Assembly: GCA_025084515.1 (NCBI GenBank)
Contig: JAJAGP010000231.1
Location: 1-64,000 of the forward strand
Reading direction: 5' to 3'
From: Ancistrus triradiatus
Lineage: Eukaryota; Chordata; Actinopteri; Siluriformes; Loricariidae
Length of the DNA stretch: 64,000 nucleotides
Shown piece by piece: positions 54,315-64,000 of this stretch. Position 1 is the stretch's first letter. Every line of letters starts with the position of its first letter. Made by a program: the position numbers and the translations under genes. The notes under the pieces are model-generated. The model did no database searches, was not told the DNA's origin, and saw only the letters and a program-made list of their open reading frames with translations.

Positions 54315-55490
54315 ACAGTTGTAGTGGTTAGTGGACCCTTTATAATTTTTATATTTCTGCATAAATATAACCTAAACCCCATTAGACGATCATAGTCCTA
54401 AAAGCAAATGAGACAAAAATATTATACTTGGTCATTTATTTATTGAGGAAAATGGTGGCAAAACTATGTGAACCAGGATCTGGAATAACCAACTTGTGTT
54501 TCTGGTAACTGTTGATCAGCCCTTCTCATCATCTTGGCATTCTTTAACATTACTCTTCTTTAACCAGCTAAACCATATTAGAAGAACTGTTGTTTAGGGA
54601 CACTGTCTTGCTGCATCACCCACATTCTCTCAAGATTCAGTTCACAGTCAGATTTTTTTACATTTTCCAGCTAGGCTTTAATGGGTTAATTCATAATTTA
54701 TTATTTCAGCAATGATGGCAATGAGATTGCAGTAAAAAAGACACAAACCATGATACTATTACCATCGTGTTTCACAGATGACCTTATGTACTTATGTTGG
54801 AATGCTGTGCATTTTTTTGAGACATCATGTTTTTTGTTTAAAGTTCTGTTTCAGTTTTATCCATCCACAAAATGCAGTTTTAGCCTTTTGGATTTTCCAT
54901 TTAACATGTGATGTGATTGTCATTTTTATAGAGAAATGGCTTTCTCCTTTCACCTTGCCATGTACACCATTGTTGTTCAGTGTTGTTCAGCGAGGACTTC
55001 AGTTGCTTTTTGACTTCACATACTATTACTCACCTTGCTCTTGGAGTAATCTTTGTTGGTCAACCAAGTAACAATAGTCTTGGTCAGTATCAACAGTCAG
55101 TATCAACAGCCTGATGAGTATCAACAACTCTTGTTCTGATGTCTCTAGAAAGATCATTTGTTTGTGCCATTATACACTTCCACAAACGTGTTGTGAAGAT
55201 CACACTTTGATGGATGTCCCAGCAGGGTGCTTACTCACACCTGATTGTCATCACATTGATTGAAAACACCTGACTCTAATTTTACCTTTGAATTAACTGC
55301 TAGTTGTAGAGGTTCACATTCTTGTGATACTCACAGATACAGTGCCATTGGGTCATATTCCTCAATAAATAAATGGCCAAGCATAACATTTTTGTCCCAT
55401 TTGTTTAATTGGGTTCTCTTGGGTGAAAATCTGACAAAGTCATACAAGCACAGAAATGATAAAGTATTCAAAGACTTTCATGCATAACAG
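54315..55490 (-). mobile_element. Tc1-B copy 6, strongly decayed
   Basis: Phrases of the family in minus orientation survive: ATTATACTTGGTCATTTATT, TTGCTGCATCACCCAC, AACCATGATACTATTACCAT, ACACCATTGTTGTTCAGTGT, CTCACACCTGATTGTCATCA. Large internal gaps leave no usable frame. It appears to be the oldest Tc1-B copy here. Confidence 0.8.
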
Positions 55491-55569
55491 TGTATAATTT
55501 GTGCTACCAATTACCAATTTAAATGACATTTTCCCTACAAAGGAAACATTAATGAACAGCCATTTTGAG

Positions 55570-55930
55570 ATCTGAATAATTCATTCATTCACTATCTTAT
55601 CCGCTTAATCCTTGGTAAGGGTCACGGGAAAGCCTATGCCTAACCAGAGACACAGTGTGCAAGGCAGGAACAACCCTAGATATGGGGCCATTCCATCATA
55701 GGGCACACTCACTCACACACTCATACACACACTCACATTCTAATGGCACTTTAGAAACTCCAATTAACCTAACACACATGTCTTTAGACTGTAGGAGGAA
55801 ACCAGAGTACCCAGAGTAATGGTCATGGGGAGGACATACAGACTTCTCACAGAAAGGACCCAGGCCGCTCTGGGATTGAACCCAGGACCTTCTTGCTGTG
55901 AGGCAAAGGTGCTACCCACCGAGCCGTCCC
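55570..55930 (-). repeat. tRNA-head SINE-like repeat, minus copy
   Basis: Tail ATAATTCATTCATTCACTAT, middle GTCTTTAGACTGTAGGAGGA, head complement GGGATTGAACCCAGGACCTT and GCTACCCACCGAGCCGT. It matches 26852 on the opposite strand. Confidence 0.85.
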
Positions 55931-56179
55931 TGATCTGAGTTACTCTGTTATACAACCCCAAATTAGAAAAAGTTTGGACATTATGAAACAATGCATATAA
56001 CACACACATAGTGTTTCTTACATTTACTTTGACTTTTATTTCATTGCAGACAGTACAAACCTGAGATATTTCATGTTTTGTCTGGTCAACTTCATTTAAT
56101 TTGTTAATAAACATCCATTCCTGCATTTTAGGCCTGCAACACATTCCAAAATAAGTTGGGACGGTAAAGCATTTACCAC

Positions 56180-56720
56180 TTTGTAATGTTGCCATTTCCT
56201 TTTCACCACACTTGCACAGAGGATACCAAGCAATTTTAGTGTTTCAGTTGTTATTTTGTCCCATTCTTCCTGCACACAGTTGTCGTTGTCACATTTTTCT
56301 TTTCAAAATAATCCTCACATTCTCTATTGTGGACAGGTCAGGACTGCAGGCAGGCCAATCCAGCACCTGTACCCTCTTTTTCCGCAGCCATGCTTTTGTA
56401 ATGTGTGCAGCATGTGGTTTTGCATCGTCTTGATGAAAAATGCACGGACGTCCTTGCAGTTGATGATGTCTTGAAGGCAGCATATGTTGCTCTAAGATCT
56501 CAGTGTACTTTTTTAATGCATAATACTGACACAACCCCATACCATGACAGACCCTGGCTTTTGGAGTCGTTGTTGATAACAGTCTGGATAGTCCTTTTCG
56601 TCTTTGGTCCAGAGCACACGGCATCAATTTTTTTCCAAAAAAGACCTGGAATACGGATTCATCTCACCACAATACACGTTTCCACTCTGTTATGGTCCAT
56701 CGTAGATGCCTCCGAGCCCA
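56180..56720 (-). pseudogene. Tc1-C transposase, catalytic core remnant
   Basis: The open minus frame 56289-56627 holds PKARVCHGMGLCQYYALKKY, CIFHQDDAKPHAAHITKAWL (second catalytic Asp) and LDWPACSPDLSTIENVRIIL with the catalytic Glu of the DDE triad. The upstream first-Asp region, towards 56700, is in another frame. Inactive fragment. Confidence 0.85.
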
Positions 56721-56860
56721 GGGAGGTCACCACCTACATGACTAACATGAGGCTTCTTTTTGCACAGTAAAGTTTTAAGTGGCATTTGTGAATGTAACTA
56801 CATATTGTAGTGCTTGATAAAAGTTTGCCAAAGCAATCCCTTGCCCATGTGGTCATATCA

Positions 56861-57199
56861 AGTCAAGTCAAGTCAGATTTATTTATATAGCGCTTTTTAC
56901 AATGGAGCATTGTCTCAAAGCAACTTTACAAGTTTAGATTATCTCCTAATAACTACGTCCATTCCCAAATTGAGCAAGCCTAGGGCGACAGTGGCAAGGA
57001 AAAACTCCCTAGTTCTAGGAAGAAACCTTGGAAGGACCAAGACTCAAAAAGGGACCCAACCTCCTTGGGCGGCGTAGATGATAAATCTAAGAGCGAACTA
57101 AAGTCATGGAGTCAAAGTTCGAATAGAATGTGAAGTTTGCACATCGACATTAAGTGGCCCGGGTATGACGGGGCTGGAGCTGATGACGGCTGACATTCA
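56861..57199 (-). mobile_element. (TTGAC)n-tailed retroelement nested in Tc1-C
   Basis: Complement of the 20178 family, beginning with AGTCAAGTCAAGTC and GCGCTTTTTACAATGGAGCA, and ending GGGGCTGGAGCTGATGACGG plus about ten bases. TCATATCA occurs on both sides (56853-56860 and 57200-57207), an 8-bp target-site duplication. Confidence 0.85.
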
Positions 57200-57689
57200 T
57201 CATATCAGCTTTGATGAATGACAGTTCTTGGTGCAGTGCTGTCTGAGGGATCGGAGATCATGGATCTTCAGTTTAGGCTTGTGCCCTTGTACTTTACGCA
57301 CTGAAATTCCTCCCAAATCCTTGAATCATTTAATGATCTTATACACGGTAGGGGGAGAAATATGTAAATCCCTTCCAATCTTTCTTTGATGAACACTCTT
57401 TAATATTCTTTAAACATTTCAATAATTTTCTCATGCATTTGTTGACAAACTGGAGATCCTCTGTCCATTTTTGCTCAAAGACTTAGCCTTTCCTGCATGC
57501 TGATTTTCTACTAAATCATGATTAGAATCACTTGTTGACATCACCTGTTTGAAATCACATCATGTCACTTTGTTTGTTTGTTTATTTAGTTTATTTAGCG
57601 TCAATCTTCAGCATCAATCACTGTTCAACAACAGACACAAGGCTACATCAACACTCAAGGATATATCGAAGCTAGTCACACATATACTC

Positions 57690-57895
57690 TCAGACCAGGC
57701 CAAGTTTAGTGTAATCAATTAATCTAAAGCATGTCTTTGGACTGTGGGAGGAAACCAGAGTACCCAGAGTAAACCTACGCAGACATGGGGAGGACATGCA
57801 AACTCCACATAGAAAGGACCCAGGTTGCTCCACCTGGGATCAAACCTATGACCTTCTTACTGTGAGGCATCAGAGCTACTCATCATGACACCCCT
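57690..57895 (-). repeat. tRNA-head SINE-like repeat, minus copy, truncated
   Basis: TGTCTTTGGACTGTGGGAGG, AACTCCACATAGAAAGGACC, CACCTGGGATCAAACCTATG and the head complement. The tail part is replaced by unrelated sequence. Confidence 0.8.
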
Positions 57896-58054
57896 TCACA
57901 TTGTACTTTGCATTTTGTTGTAACGTTGTAACATTATGGATATCTCCCATAACTGTTTGATTTGATCCTGTTTTATTAACTTTGTTTTGCAACTTGCACA
58001 TACACACTTGTTATGTTTTTATGTTCTGGGGACTTTCCACTGACACAATGATTA

Positions 58055-58178
58055 TTCATTCATTCATTGTCTTATCTGGTTGTTCCTAGTCAAGGAATGC
58101 AGGTGCCCAGCCGGCTGCACAGGGTGCAAGGCAGGAACAACTCCAGACAGGGTGCCAATTCATCACAGGGCACATACA

Positions 58179-58225
<47 letters not shown>

Positions 58226-58405
58226 GAAACACCAATTAACCTAAGATGTGTCTTTGGAATGTGGGAGGAAACCGGAGTACCCGGAGGAAACCCATGCGAA
58301 CACAGGGAGGACATGCAGACTCCACACAGATGGAGCCCAGAGTTGGGATCAAACCAAGGATCTCGGAACTATGAGGTGACAGTGCTAACCGCTGCACCAC
58401 CATGC
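58055..58405 (-). repeat. tRNA-head SINE-like repeat, minus copy, with (CA)n
   Basis: Tail ATTATTCATTCATTCATTGT, an internal CA microsatellite (58171-58220, about 24 units), GTCTTTGGAATGTGGGAGGA and a head complement ACCGCTGCACCACCATGCCA. Plus-strand frames across it are Thr-His artefacts. Confidence 0.85.
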
Positions 58406-59186
58406 CACCTACACAATGATTACAGCCTGGTAGGAATGAACAAAATGTCATATACTTCTATCCTTGTGGGTTCATTTGGTCCTCAAATGATTTATAAACT
58501 TGGCCCTCCCAGCCCCCCACCCAACACACACATTTCATGGGGACTCAGTAAGTCATGATCCATGAAAAGCTCAGCGTCTGTTCACTCAGACAAAGCTTAG
58601 TGTGCTGTGACAGGGGAAGACAGTACCTATTAAGAAAAGATTCCCAAAGGTGGGGTGAGCAGCGCCTCAGAGACTCCAAGTTCCGCCTGGCAAATCATAT
58701 TACAGCTGCTGTGCATAGGCTATGTTTAATATAATTGTCTTTAGAACAGGAAAGCTTAGATTTTAAAAAGCTTTTAGATCTAGACACTGTGAAGACATTT
58801 TATAGCTAAAACCCACTTAACTAAATGCAGATACATGAAAGCGTTTGAAGCTCACAATTTTCAACAACAAATAGGAAGTAAAAATAACCAGTGTTCAAGT
58901 TTCTTTTGTGCCCATGCCCTTTTGATTTGTTCAAAATTTTATTTAGCAACAAACTTGAAATTAACTTAGATATCTTCTCATGGGAGATTCACTCAGAATC
59001 CAGAAAAACATTATGGCTTCTGCAACGACGACAAGTTGACAGGTCTGCTTGACATGCCATCAAGTAAAAAGCTAATAACATTTACGAGTTGAAGTGGCAG
59101 TGACTCAGCAGGTAGGATGATGCTGCTTTAAATTGTCATCAGGCCACATAGAGAGCATCCCATCACATCCCCCCATCAGAAATTAT
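58406..59186. other. nothing recognised
   Basis: Intergenic. No supported feature. Confidence 0.45.
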
Positions 59187-59528
59187 AACACCAAATCAGC
59201 CAAATCAGGAAAAGTTGGGATCCTATGGAAAGTGCAAATAAAAATATATGCAGTGTTCCTTACATTTCCTTTGACAATCAGCTATTGATGATGGTTCTTG
59301 ATGCAGTGCCATCTGAGGGTTTGGAGATCACGCCTCTTCAGTTTAGGCTTGAGCCCTTGCCCTTTATATACTGAAATTCCTCCAGATTCCTTGAATTGTT
59401 TAATGATATTATGCAGAAGGAGAAATATGTAAATCCCTTCCAGTCTTTCTTGAAGTAACATTGTTTTTAAACATTTCAATAATTTTCTTACACACTTGTT
59501 CCCCAACTTTTCCTGATGTGGGGTTATA
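59187..59528. mobile_element. Tc1-C deletion derivative (MITE-like)
   Basis: The left end ACCAAATCAGCCAAATCAGG then AAAAGTTGGG and the right end (opposite strand) ATAACCCCACATCAGGAAAA then GTTGGGG are inverted repeats of the family. The middle matches 57230-57440 only, so the transposase is gone. Confidence 0.75.
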
Positions 59529-59599
59529 GATGGGCAGGGTAACATTTTAGCTATCAAAACGAGAAAGAGAACATATCCACATTAATACACATACAACAG

Positions 59600-59890
59600 A
59601 AAGCACTTTCACTCATGTTCACTTTCCATACTCAATAGTGGGTGTCTGAGGCTCAACCACAGGGCACAAGGCAGGAACCAACTCTAGACTGGATGCCAAT
59701 CGTGGCCACACACACACACACACACACACACATTTTTTTTTAGAGATGGTAGTTGACCCAATGCATATCTTTGGAATGTTGGAGAAACTGGAGTACCTAG
59801 AGGCAACTCAGGCAGACACAGGGAGAGTTGCAGACTTCATGCAAACTTCATACAGGCCAAGCTGGCACTCGAACCCATGTGTCTTGAGCT
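59600..59890 (-). repeat. tRNA-head SINE-like repeat, diverged minus copy
   Basis: ACAAGGCAGGAACCAACTCT, CATATCTTTGGAATGTTGGA, GAACCCATGTGTCTTGAGCT. Contains a (CA)n run at about 59706-59731. Confidence 0.65.
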
Positions 59891-59894
59891 GTGA

Positions 59895-59965
59895 TGTACA
59901 TTAAGATAAGATAAGCTAGCCATTAATTATCCCACAAGGGGAAATTTGTGTTGTTATGGAAACAA
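59895..59965 (-). repeat. retroelement tail scrap (AAGAT)n
   Basis: AAGATAAGATAAGCTAGCCA, then CCCACAAGGGGAAATTTG, a frequent fish LINE 3' tail in minus orientation. Very short. Confidence 0.4.
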
Positions 59966-60048
59966 GAGGGAGGAACGGAAAGAATAAAACTTAAGTTAAC
60001 ACACACTTGTAAACTATGTAGTAGAAAAATTTCTATACAAAAGATATG

Positions 60049-60858
60049 CAGTGGGGGCAAAAAGTATTTATCAGCCACTGCTTGCACAGTCTCTACTTAG
60101 AAAGATGAGAGAAGTCGTAATTGTCATCATTAGGTAAACTTCAAATATCGAGAACAAAATGAGAAAAAAATCCAGGAAATCACCATTGTAGGATTTTTTA
60201 AGAATATTAATTGTAATTATGGTGGAAAATAAGTATTGGTCAATAAATTTGAGTTCAACTCAATACTTTGTAACATAACCTTTGTTGGCAATGACAGAGG
60301 TCAAACGTTTCCTGTAAGTCTTCACCAGATTTGCACAAACTGTAGCTGGTATTTTGGCCCATTCCTCCATGCAGATCTCCTCTAGAGCAGTGGTGTTTTG
60401 GGGCAACACGGACTTTCAACTCCCTTCACAAATTTTCTATGGGGTTGAGGTCTGGAGACTGGCTAGGCCACTCCAGGACCTTGAAATGCTTTTTACGGAG
60501 CCACTGACTGTTTGAGGCTGTGGACAGGTGTCTTTTATACAGATAACGAGGTCAAACAGGTGCCATTAATACAGGTAACCAGTGGAGGACAGAAGAGCTT
60601 CTTAAAGAAGTTGTTACAGGTCTGTGAGAGCCAGAAATCTTGCTTGTTTGTAGGTGACCAAATACTTATTTTCCACCATGATTTACAGTTAAATCCTTTA
60701 AAAATCCTACAAGGTGATTTCCTGTTTTTTTTTTTTTTTTCCATTTTGTCTCTCATAGTTGAAGTGTACCTATGATGAAAATTAAAGACCTCTCTCATTT
60801 TTCTAAGTAGGAGAACTTGCACAATCAGTGACTGACTAAATACTTTTTTGCCCCACTG
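60049..60858 (-). mobile_element. Tc1-A copy 5, internally deleted derivative with both TIRs
   Basis: The 810-bp element runs CAGTGGGGGCAAAAAGTATT to TTTTTTGCCCCACTG with TA to the right. The transposase C-terminal part (60250-60505) joins directly to the leader upstream of the start codon at about 60506 (GAGCCACT then GACTGTTTGAGG), removing roughly 770 bp. Confidence 0.93.
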
Positions 60859-60860
60859 TA

Positions 60861-61339
60861 TGATATGAAAATAATACACAATTTACAAATTAGAAAACTG
60901 ATTTCATAAAAGTTTTACATTGTTTTCAAAATGTTTCCATCCATATTTAGAATTGCTATGATATTAAAATATTGAGTATGTACACACTTCTTTAGGTATT
61001 ATACAGTCCAGCCTCTCAAAGTTCATGTATATTGAACAGGAAATCTGAGCAAGGATGAATCTGAGCAAGGTAGAATGAATAGAAATAATTATACTCATGG
61101 GAATTCACAGTCAAAGAGAAGGCACATTGCACCCAGACCACAAAGTACACAAGTACATGGCACCCAAACCACAAATACATAACACAGAGCTGTGTTAGCA
61201 GACCTGTTCATAGTTTAATATACTGTACATATACAGTATAACATACAATTTTCTTACACGTTTTGATAAAATTGAGATACTTTGGCCATATTTACTCCTC
61301 AAGAACTCTTTTGGGGAGCCTTTTATGGATACTGCTTTT
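60861..61339. other. nothing recognised
   Basis: AT-rich sequence with short direct repeats (CATGGCACCCAAACCACAAA / CATTGCACCCAGACCACAAA). Confidence 0.4.
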
Positions 61340-61663
61340 GTACCAAATCATGATTACAATCACCTGTTGACATTACCTTTTTGAAATCACATAATTATGT
61401 AGTTTTTTTTGTTTTGTTTTTTTTTACCTCATTACTAGTCCTAAATTGTTCCTGTTTCAACTTTTTTTTAAATGTGTTGCAGGCCTGAAATGCAGGAATG
61501 GATGTTTATTAACAAATGAAATGATGTTGACCAGAAAAAAACATGTAATATCTAGGGTTCATACATCTGCAATTAAATAAAAAATTAAAGGAAATGTAAG
61601 GAACACTGCATATATTTTTATTTGAAATTTCCATACTGTCGCAATTTTGTCTGATTTGGTGTT
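61340..61663. mobile_element. Tc1-C terminal fragment, second orientation
   Basis: CAATCACCTGTTGACATTAC, then GTTGCAGGCCTGAAATGCAG, GGATGTTTATTAACAAATGA and AGGAACACTGCATATATTTT follow the family's end region in the orientation opposite to 22313. Confidence 0.7.
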
Positions 61664-61990
61664 GTGCTTGAAGGTTTGTGAACCCTTTAGAATTTTCTAT
61701 ATTTCTTCATAAACATGAGCTAAAACATCAGCAGATTTCCACACAAGTCCTAAAAGTAGATAAAGAGAACCCAGTTAAACAAATGAGACAAAAATGTTAT
61801 ATTTAGTCATTTATTTATTGAGGAAAATGTATGTGAACCTCTAGAATAAGCAGTTAATTTGAAGGTGAAATTAGAGTCGGGTGTTTTCAATCAATAGAAT
61901 GACAATCAGGTGTGAGTGGGCACCCTGTTTTATTTAAAGAACAGGGATCTAAAGTCTGCTCTTCACAACACGTTTGTGGAAGTGTATCAT

Positions 61991-62183
61991 TTACATTTAC
62001 ATTTATGACATTTAGCAGACGCCCTTATCCAGAGCGACATACAATTGATACAATCTTACAATCCAAGCAATTGTGGGTTAAGGGTCTTGCACAAGGACCT
62101 AACAGTGGCAGCTTGGCAGAGATGGGATTTGAACCTTCTGGTCCATAGTCCAGTACCTTACCCGCTAGGCTACCACAGTCCCA
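61991..62183 (+). repeat. AGCAGACGC interspersed repeat, copy 5, inserted in Tc1-B
   Basis: A 193-bp insertion starting TTACATTTACATTTATGACA and ending CTAGGCTACCACAGTCCCA. It is flanked by GTATCAT on both sides (61984-61990 and 62184-62190), and undisturbed Tc1-B copies have a single GTATCATGGCAC there. This defines the full unit and a 7-bp target-site duplication for the family. Confidence 0.93.
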
Positions 62184-62188
62184 GTATC

Positions 62189-63063
62189 ATGGCACCAACA
62201 AAGGACATTTCTGAGCAGAAAAATAGTTGCTGATGCTCATCAGGCTGGAAAAGGTTACAAAACCATCTCTAAAGAGTTTAGACTCCACCAATCCACAGTC
62301 AGACAGCTGGTGTACAAATGGAGGAAATTCAAGACCATTGTTACCCTCCCCAGGAGTGGTCGACCAACAAAGATCACTCCAAGAGCAAGTCGTGTAATAG
62401 TTGGTGAGGTCACAAAGAACCCCAGGGTAACTTCTAAGCAACTGAAGGCCTCTCTCACATTGGCTAATGTTAATGTTCATGAGTCCACCATCAGAAGAAC
62501 ACTGAACAACAATGGTGTGCATGGCAGGGTGCAAGGTGAAAGCCACTGCTCTCCAAAAAGAACATCTACAGTTTGCTAAAGATCTCGTGGACAAGCCAGA
62601 AAGCTATTGGAAGAATGTTTTGTGGATGGATGAGACCAAAATAAAACTTTTTGGTTTAAAAGAAAAGAGTCATGTTTTGAGAAAGGAAAACACTGCATTC
62701 CAGCATAAGAACCTTATCCCATCTGTGAAATATGGTGGTGGTAGTATTATGGTTTGGGGCTGTTTTGCTGCATCTGGGCCAGGACGGCTTGTCATCATTG
62801 ATGGACAATTGAACAATGAATTCTAAAGGAAAATGTCAGGACATCTGTCCATGAACTGAATCTCAAGAGAAGGTGGGTCATGCAGCAAAACAATGATTGA
62901 GCAGTTAATGTGAGGAAACCCACCAACATCCCAGAGCTGAAGCTGTTCTGTACGAAAGGAATGGGCTAAAATTCCTCCAAGCTGGTGAGCAGGACTGATC
63001 AACAGTTACCGGAAACATTTAGTTGCAGTTATTGCTGCACAGAGGGGTCACACCTGATATTGA
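62189..63063 (+). pseudogene. Tc1-B transposase, broken
   Basis: ATG at 62189-62191, an early frameshift, then FGLHQ-equivalent TPPIHSQTA in a shifted frame. The 62310-62579 frame has MYKWRKFKTIVTLPRSGRPT and both DNA-binding units. The 62512-62826 frame has the first Asp in VLWMDETKIKLFG and GGGSIMVWGCFAASGPGRL. A deletion near 62885 removes the second Asp/Glu region (QQDNDPKH to NPVE). The stop is at 63061-63063. Confidence 0.88.
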
Positions 63064-63215
63064 AAAGCAAAGGTTCACATACTTTTGCCACTTACTGATA
63101 TGTAATATTGGATCATTTTCCTCAATAAATAAATGACAGAGTATAATATTTTTGTCTTATTTGTTTAACTGGGTTCTGTTTATCTAGTTTTAGTGTGAAA
63201 ATCTGATGATGATCT

Positions 63216-63600
63216 GATGATGATTGGCTGGACATTTTTCTTCTTTTAATGGAGTAAAAACTATGAGGCACACAGAATAATGAAACACAAACCTAAGTGT
63301 TATCAAAACAAACATAGCAACTGGACGCAATAGAGGACTCTTAGACCATTTTAATGAGCTGTACCATTAGCTGAATATGCAGCGCTATGACACACTGTTT
63401 TCCTCAGTCCCTCAGTCGTCAGTTCCTCCTATCCAAACCACATCGCTTTGAAACTGATCTGGCCCTAACGAGAGGTTCCACAGGGATCCTTTGAGTGAAT
63501 ATCTGAGACCAAACCTTTTAAAGGATTTTTTTTGTTATAAAAATAGATTTATATTAGCATGAACATATAACTCAGTTTTCTGTTTATCTTCTTACCTATC
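63216..63600. other. nothing recognised
   Basis: Intergenic. GATGATGATCTGATGATGAT at about 63204 is a small repeat at the Tc1-B edge. Confidence 0.4.
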
Positions 63601-63609
63601 TTATGTGCA

Positions 63610-63975
63610 ATAATTATTTATTATTTATTCATGCTACCGCCCTGAAGTGCAAGTATTCTATGCAATAGTCCTCCAACATTGCTCAGGGCAATTTAGCTGT
63701 CTTTTAAAAATTGCTCCAGACAATTTAGGTATAATTTATATTATGGATCCTACTGATTAGTCACTTTATCTTTTGTAAACACTACCCATTAGTGTCATTC
63801 TGTGTATATATTACCCTTACATCTAGCTAATGTGTGGGATTTTTTAAATACTTCATACTTCATTTATACTTATTTTTTATACTTTGTATGTATCGGTGTC
63901 AACAGGCTTGCTCCAAACGACATCTCATTGTACTTGTACAGTGACAATAAAGATACTTTATCTTATCTCAGAGCT
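63610..63975 (+). mobile_element. probable LINE 3' end
   Basis: It ends ACATCTCATTGTACTTGTAC then AGTGACAATAAAGATACTTT and ATCTTATCT. ATTGTACTTGTGCAATGACAATAAAG-type ends with a short repeat tail are characteristic of fish non-LTR elements. No coding part is visible; the start is uncertain. Confidence 0.5.
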
Positions 63976-64000
63976 GGAGATTGCCCTTTTCAGGTATCAG

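Larger units (their letters stand above)
55953..57567 (-). mobile_element. Tc1-C copy 1 with a nested retroelement
   Basis: It begins CAACCCCAAATTAGAAAAAG after TA. The far end is lost at about 57567 (last recognisable phrase ATCACCTGTTTGAAATCACA). It holds a minus-strand transposase and is interrupted at 56861-57199. Confidence 0.85.
61664..63215 (+). mobile_element. Tc1-B copy 7 with a nested short repeat
   Basis: Begins TGTGCTTGAAGGTTTGTGAA (first bases of the TIR mutated) and ends near TGTGAAAATCTGATGATG, losing the outer 3' TIR. Confidence 0.9.

Noticed and set aside
58067..58558. 163-codon plus-strand frame
   Set aside because: It spans a (CA)n tract within the minus-strand SINE-like repeat and shows Thr-His repetition only.

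Overview
The window is vertebrate nuclear DNA, almost certainly from a teleost fish. It is AT-rich and intron-rich, and it is packed with Tc1/mariner transposons, tRNA-head SINE-like repeats, MITEs, Ty3/gypsy fragments and microsatellites of the kinds common in fish genomes. The repeat spectrum would suit an otophysan such as a catfish, but the sequence alone does not fix the species. No bacterial, organellar or phage genes are present.

Only one host gene can be supported: the 5' part of prpf40a on the minus strand, running from a start codon at 14263-14265 down to about 1468. Its product is the U1 snRNP-associated pre-mRNA processing factor 40 homologue A. Eleven exons were located by reading GT-AG splice sites and keeping phase, and together they code for about 292 residues: a Pro/Met-rich N-terminus, two tandem WW domains and an acidic Pro/Ala/Thr-rich linker. 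The FF-domain half of the gene lies beyond base 1. Three of the exons are microexons of 28, 23 and 25 nt. Intron 1 (8276-14262) carries a decayed Ty3/gypsy element that is itself split by a Tc1 copy.

From about 14.4 to 64 kb I find no convincing host exon. The stretch is transposon graveyard mixed with unannotated sequence. My labels for the Tc1-like families are: A, ends CAGTGGGGCAAAAAAGTATT; B, ends CAGTGGTGCTTGAAAGTTTG; C, ends ACAACCCCAAATCAG; D, ends CACTGCTCAAAAAAGGGAAC; E, F and G, known only from fragments. Every transposase reading frame has at least one stop, frameshift or deletion, so none looks autonomous here. The 46.3-47.8 kb family D copy is the best preserved: both TIRs, TA duplications and all three DDE residues are visible, interrupted by one stop and two frameshifts. 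Other elements include a hAT element with a perfect 8-bp target-site duplication, three Tigger/pogo-like elements, a TTAA-flanked MITE and a partly deleted Ty3/gypsy copy at 37.9-40.2 kb.

Several elements are nested with readable target-site duplications, giving a relative order of insertion. I did not find a new multi-gene system. The most unusual structures are a perfect 42-bp hairpin in a prpf40a intron, a head-to-head inverted pair of Tc1-B fragments, opposite-orientation Tc1-A copies bracketing prpf40a exons 2-11, a repeat inserted exactly at a transposase start codon, and a Tc1 scrap inside a SINE-like repeat flanked by a 15-bp direct repeat.
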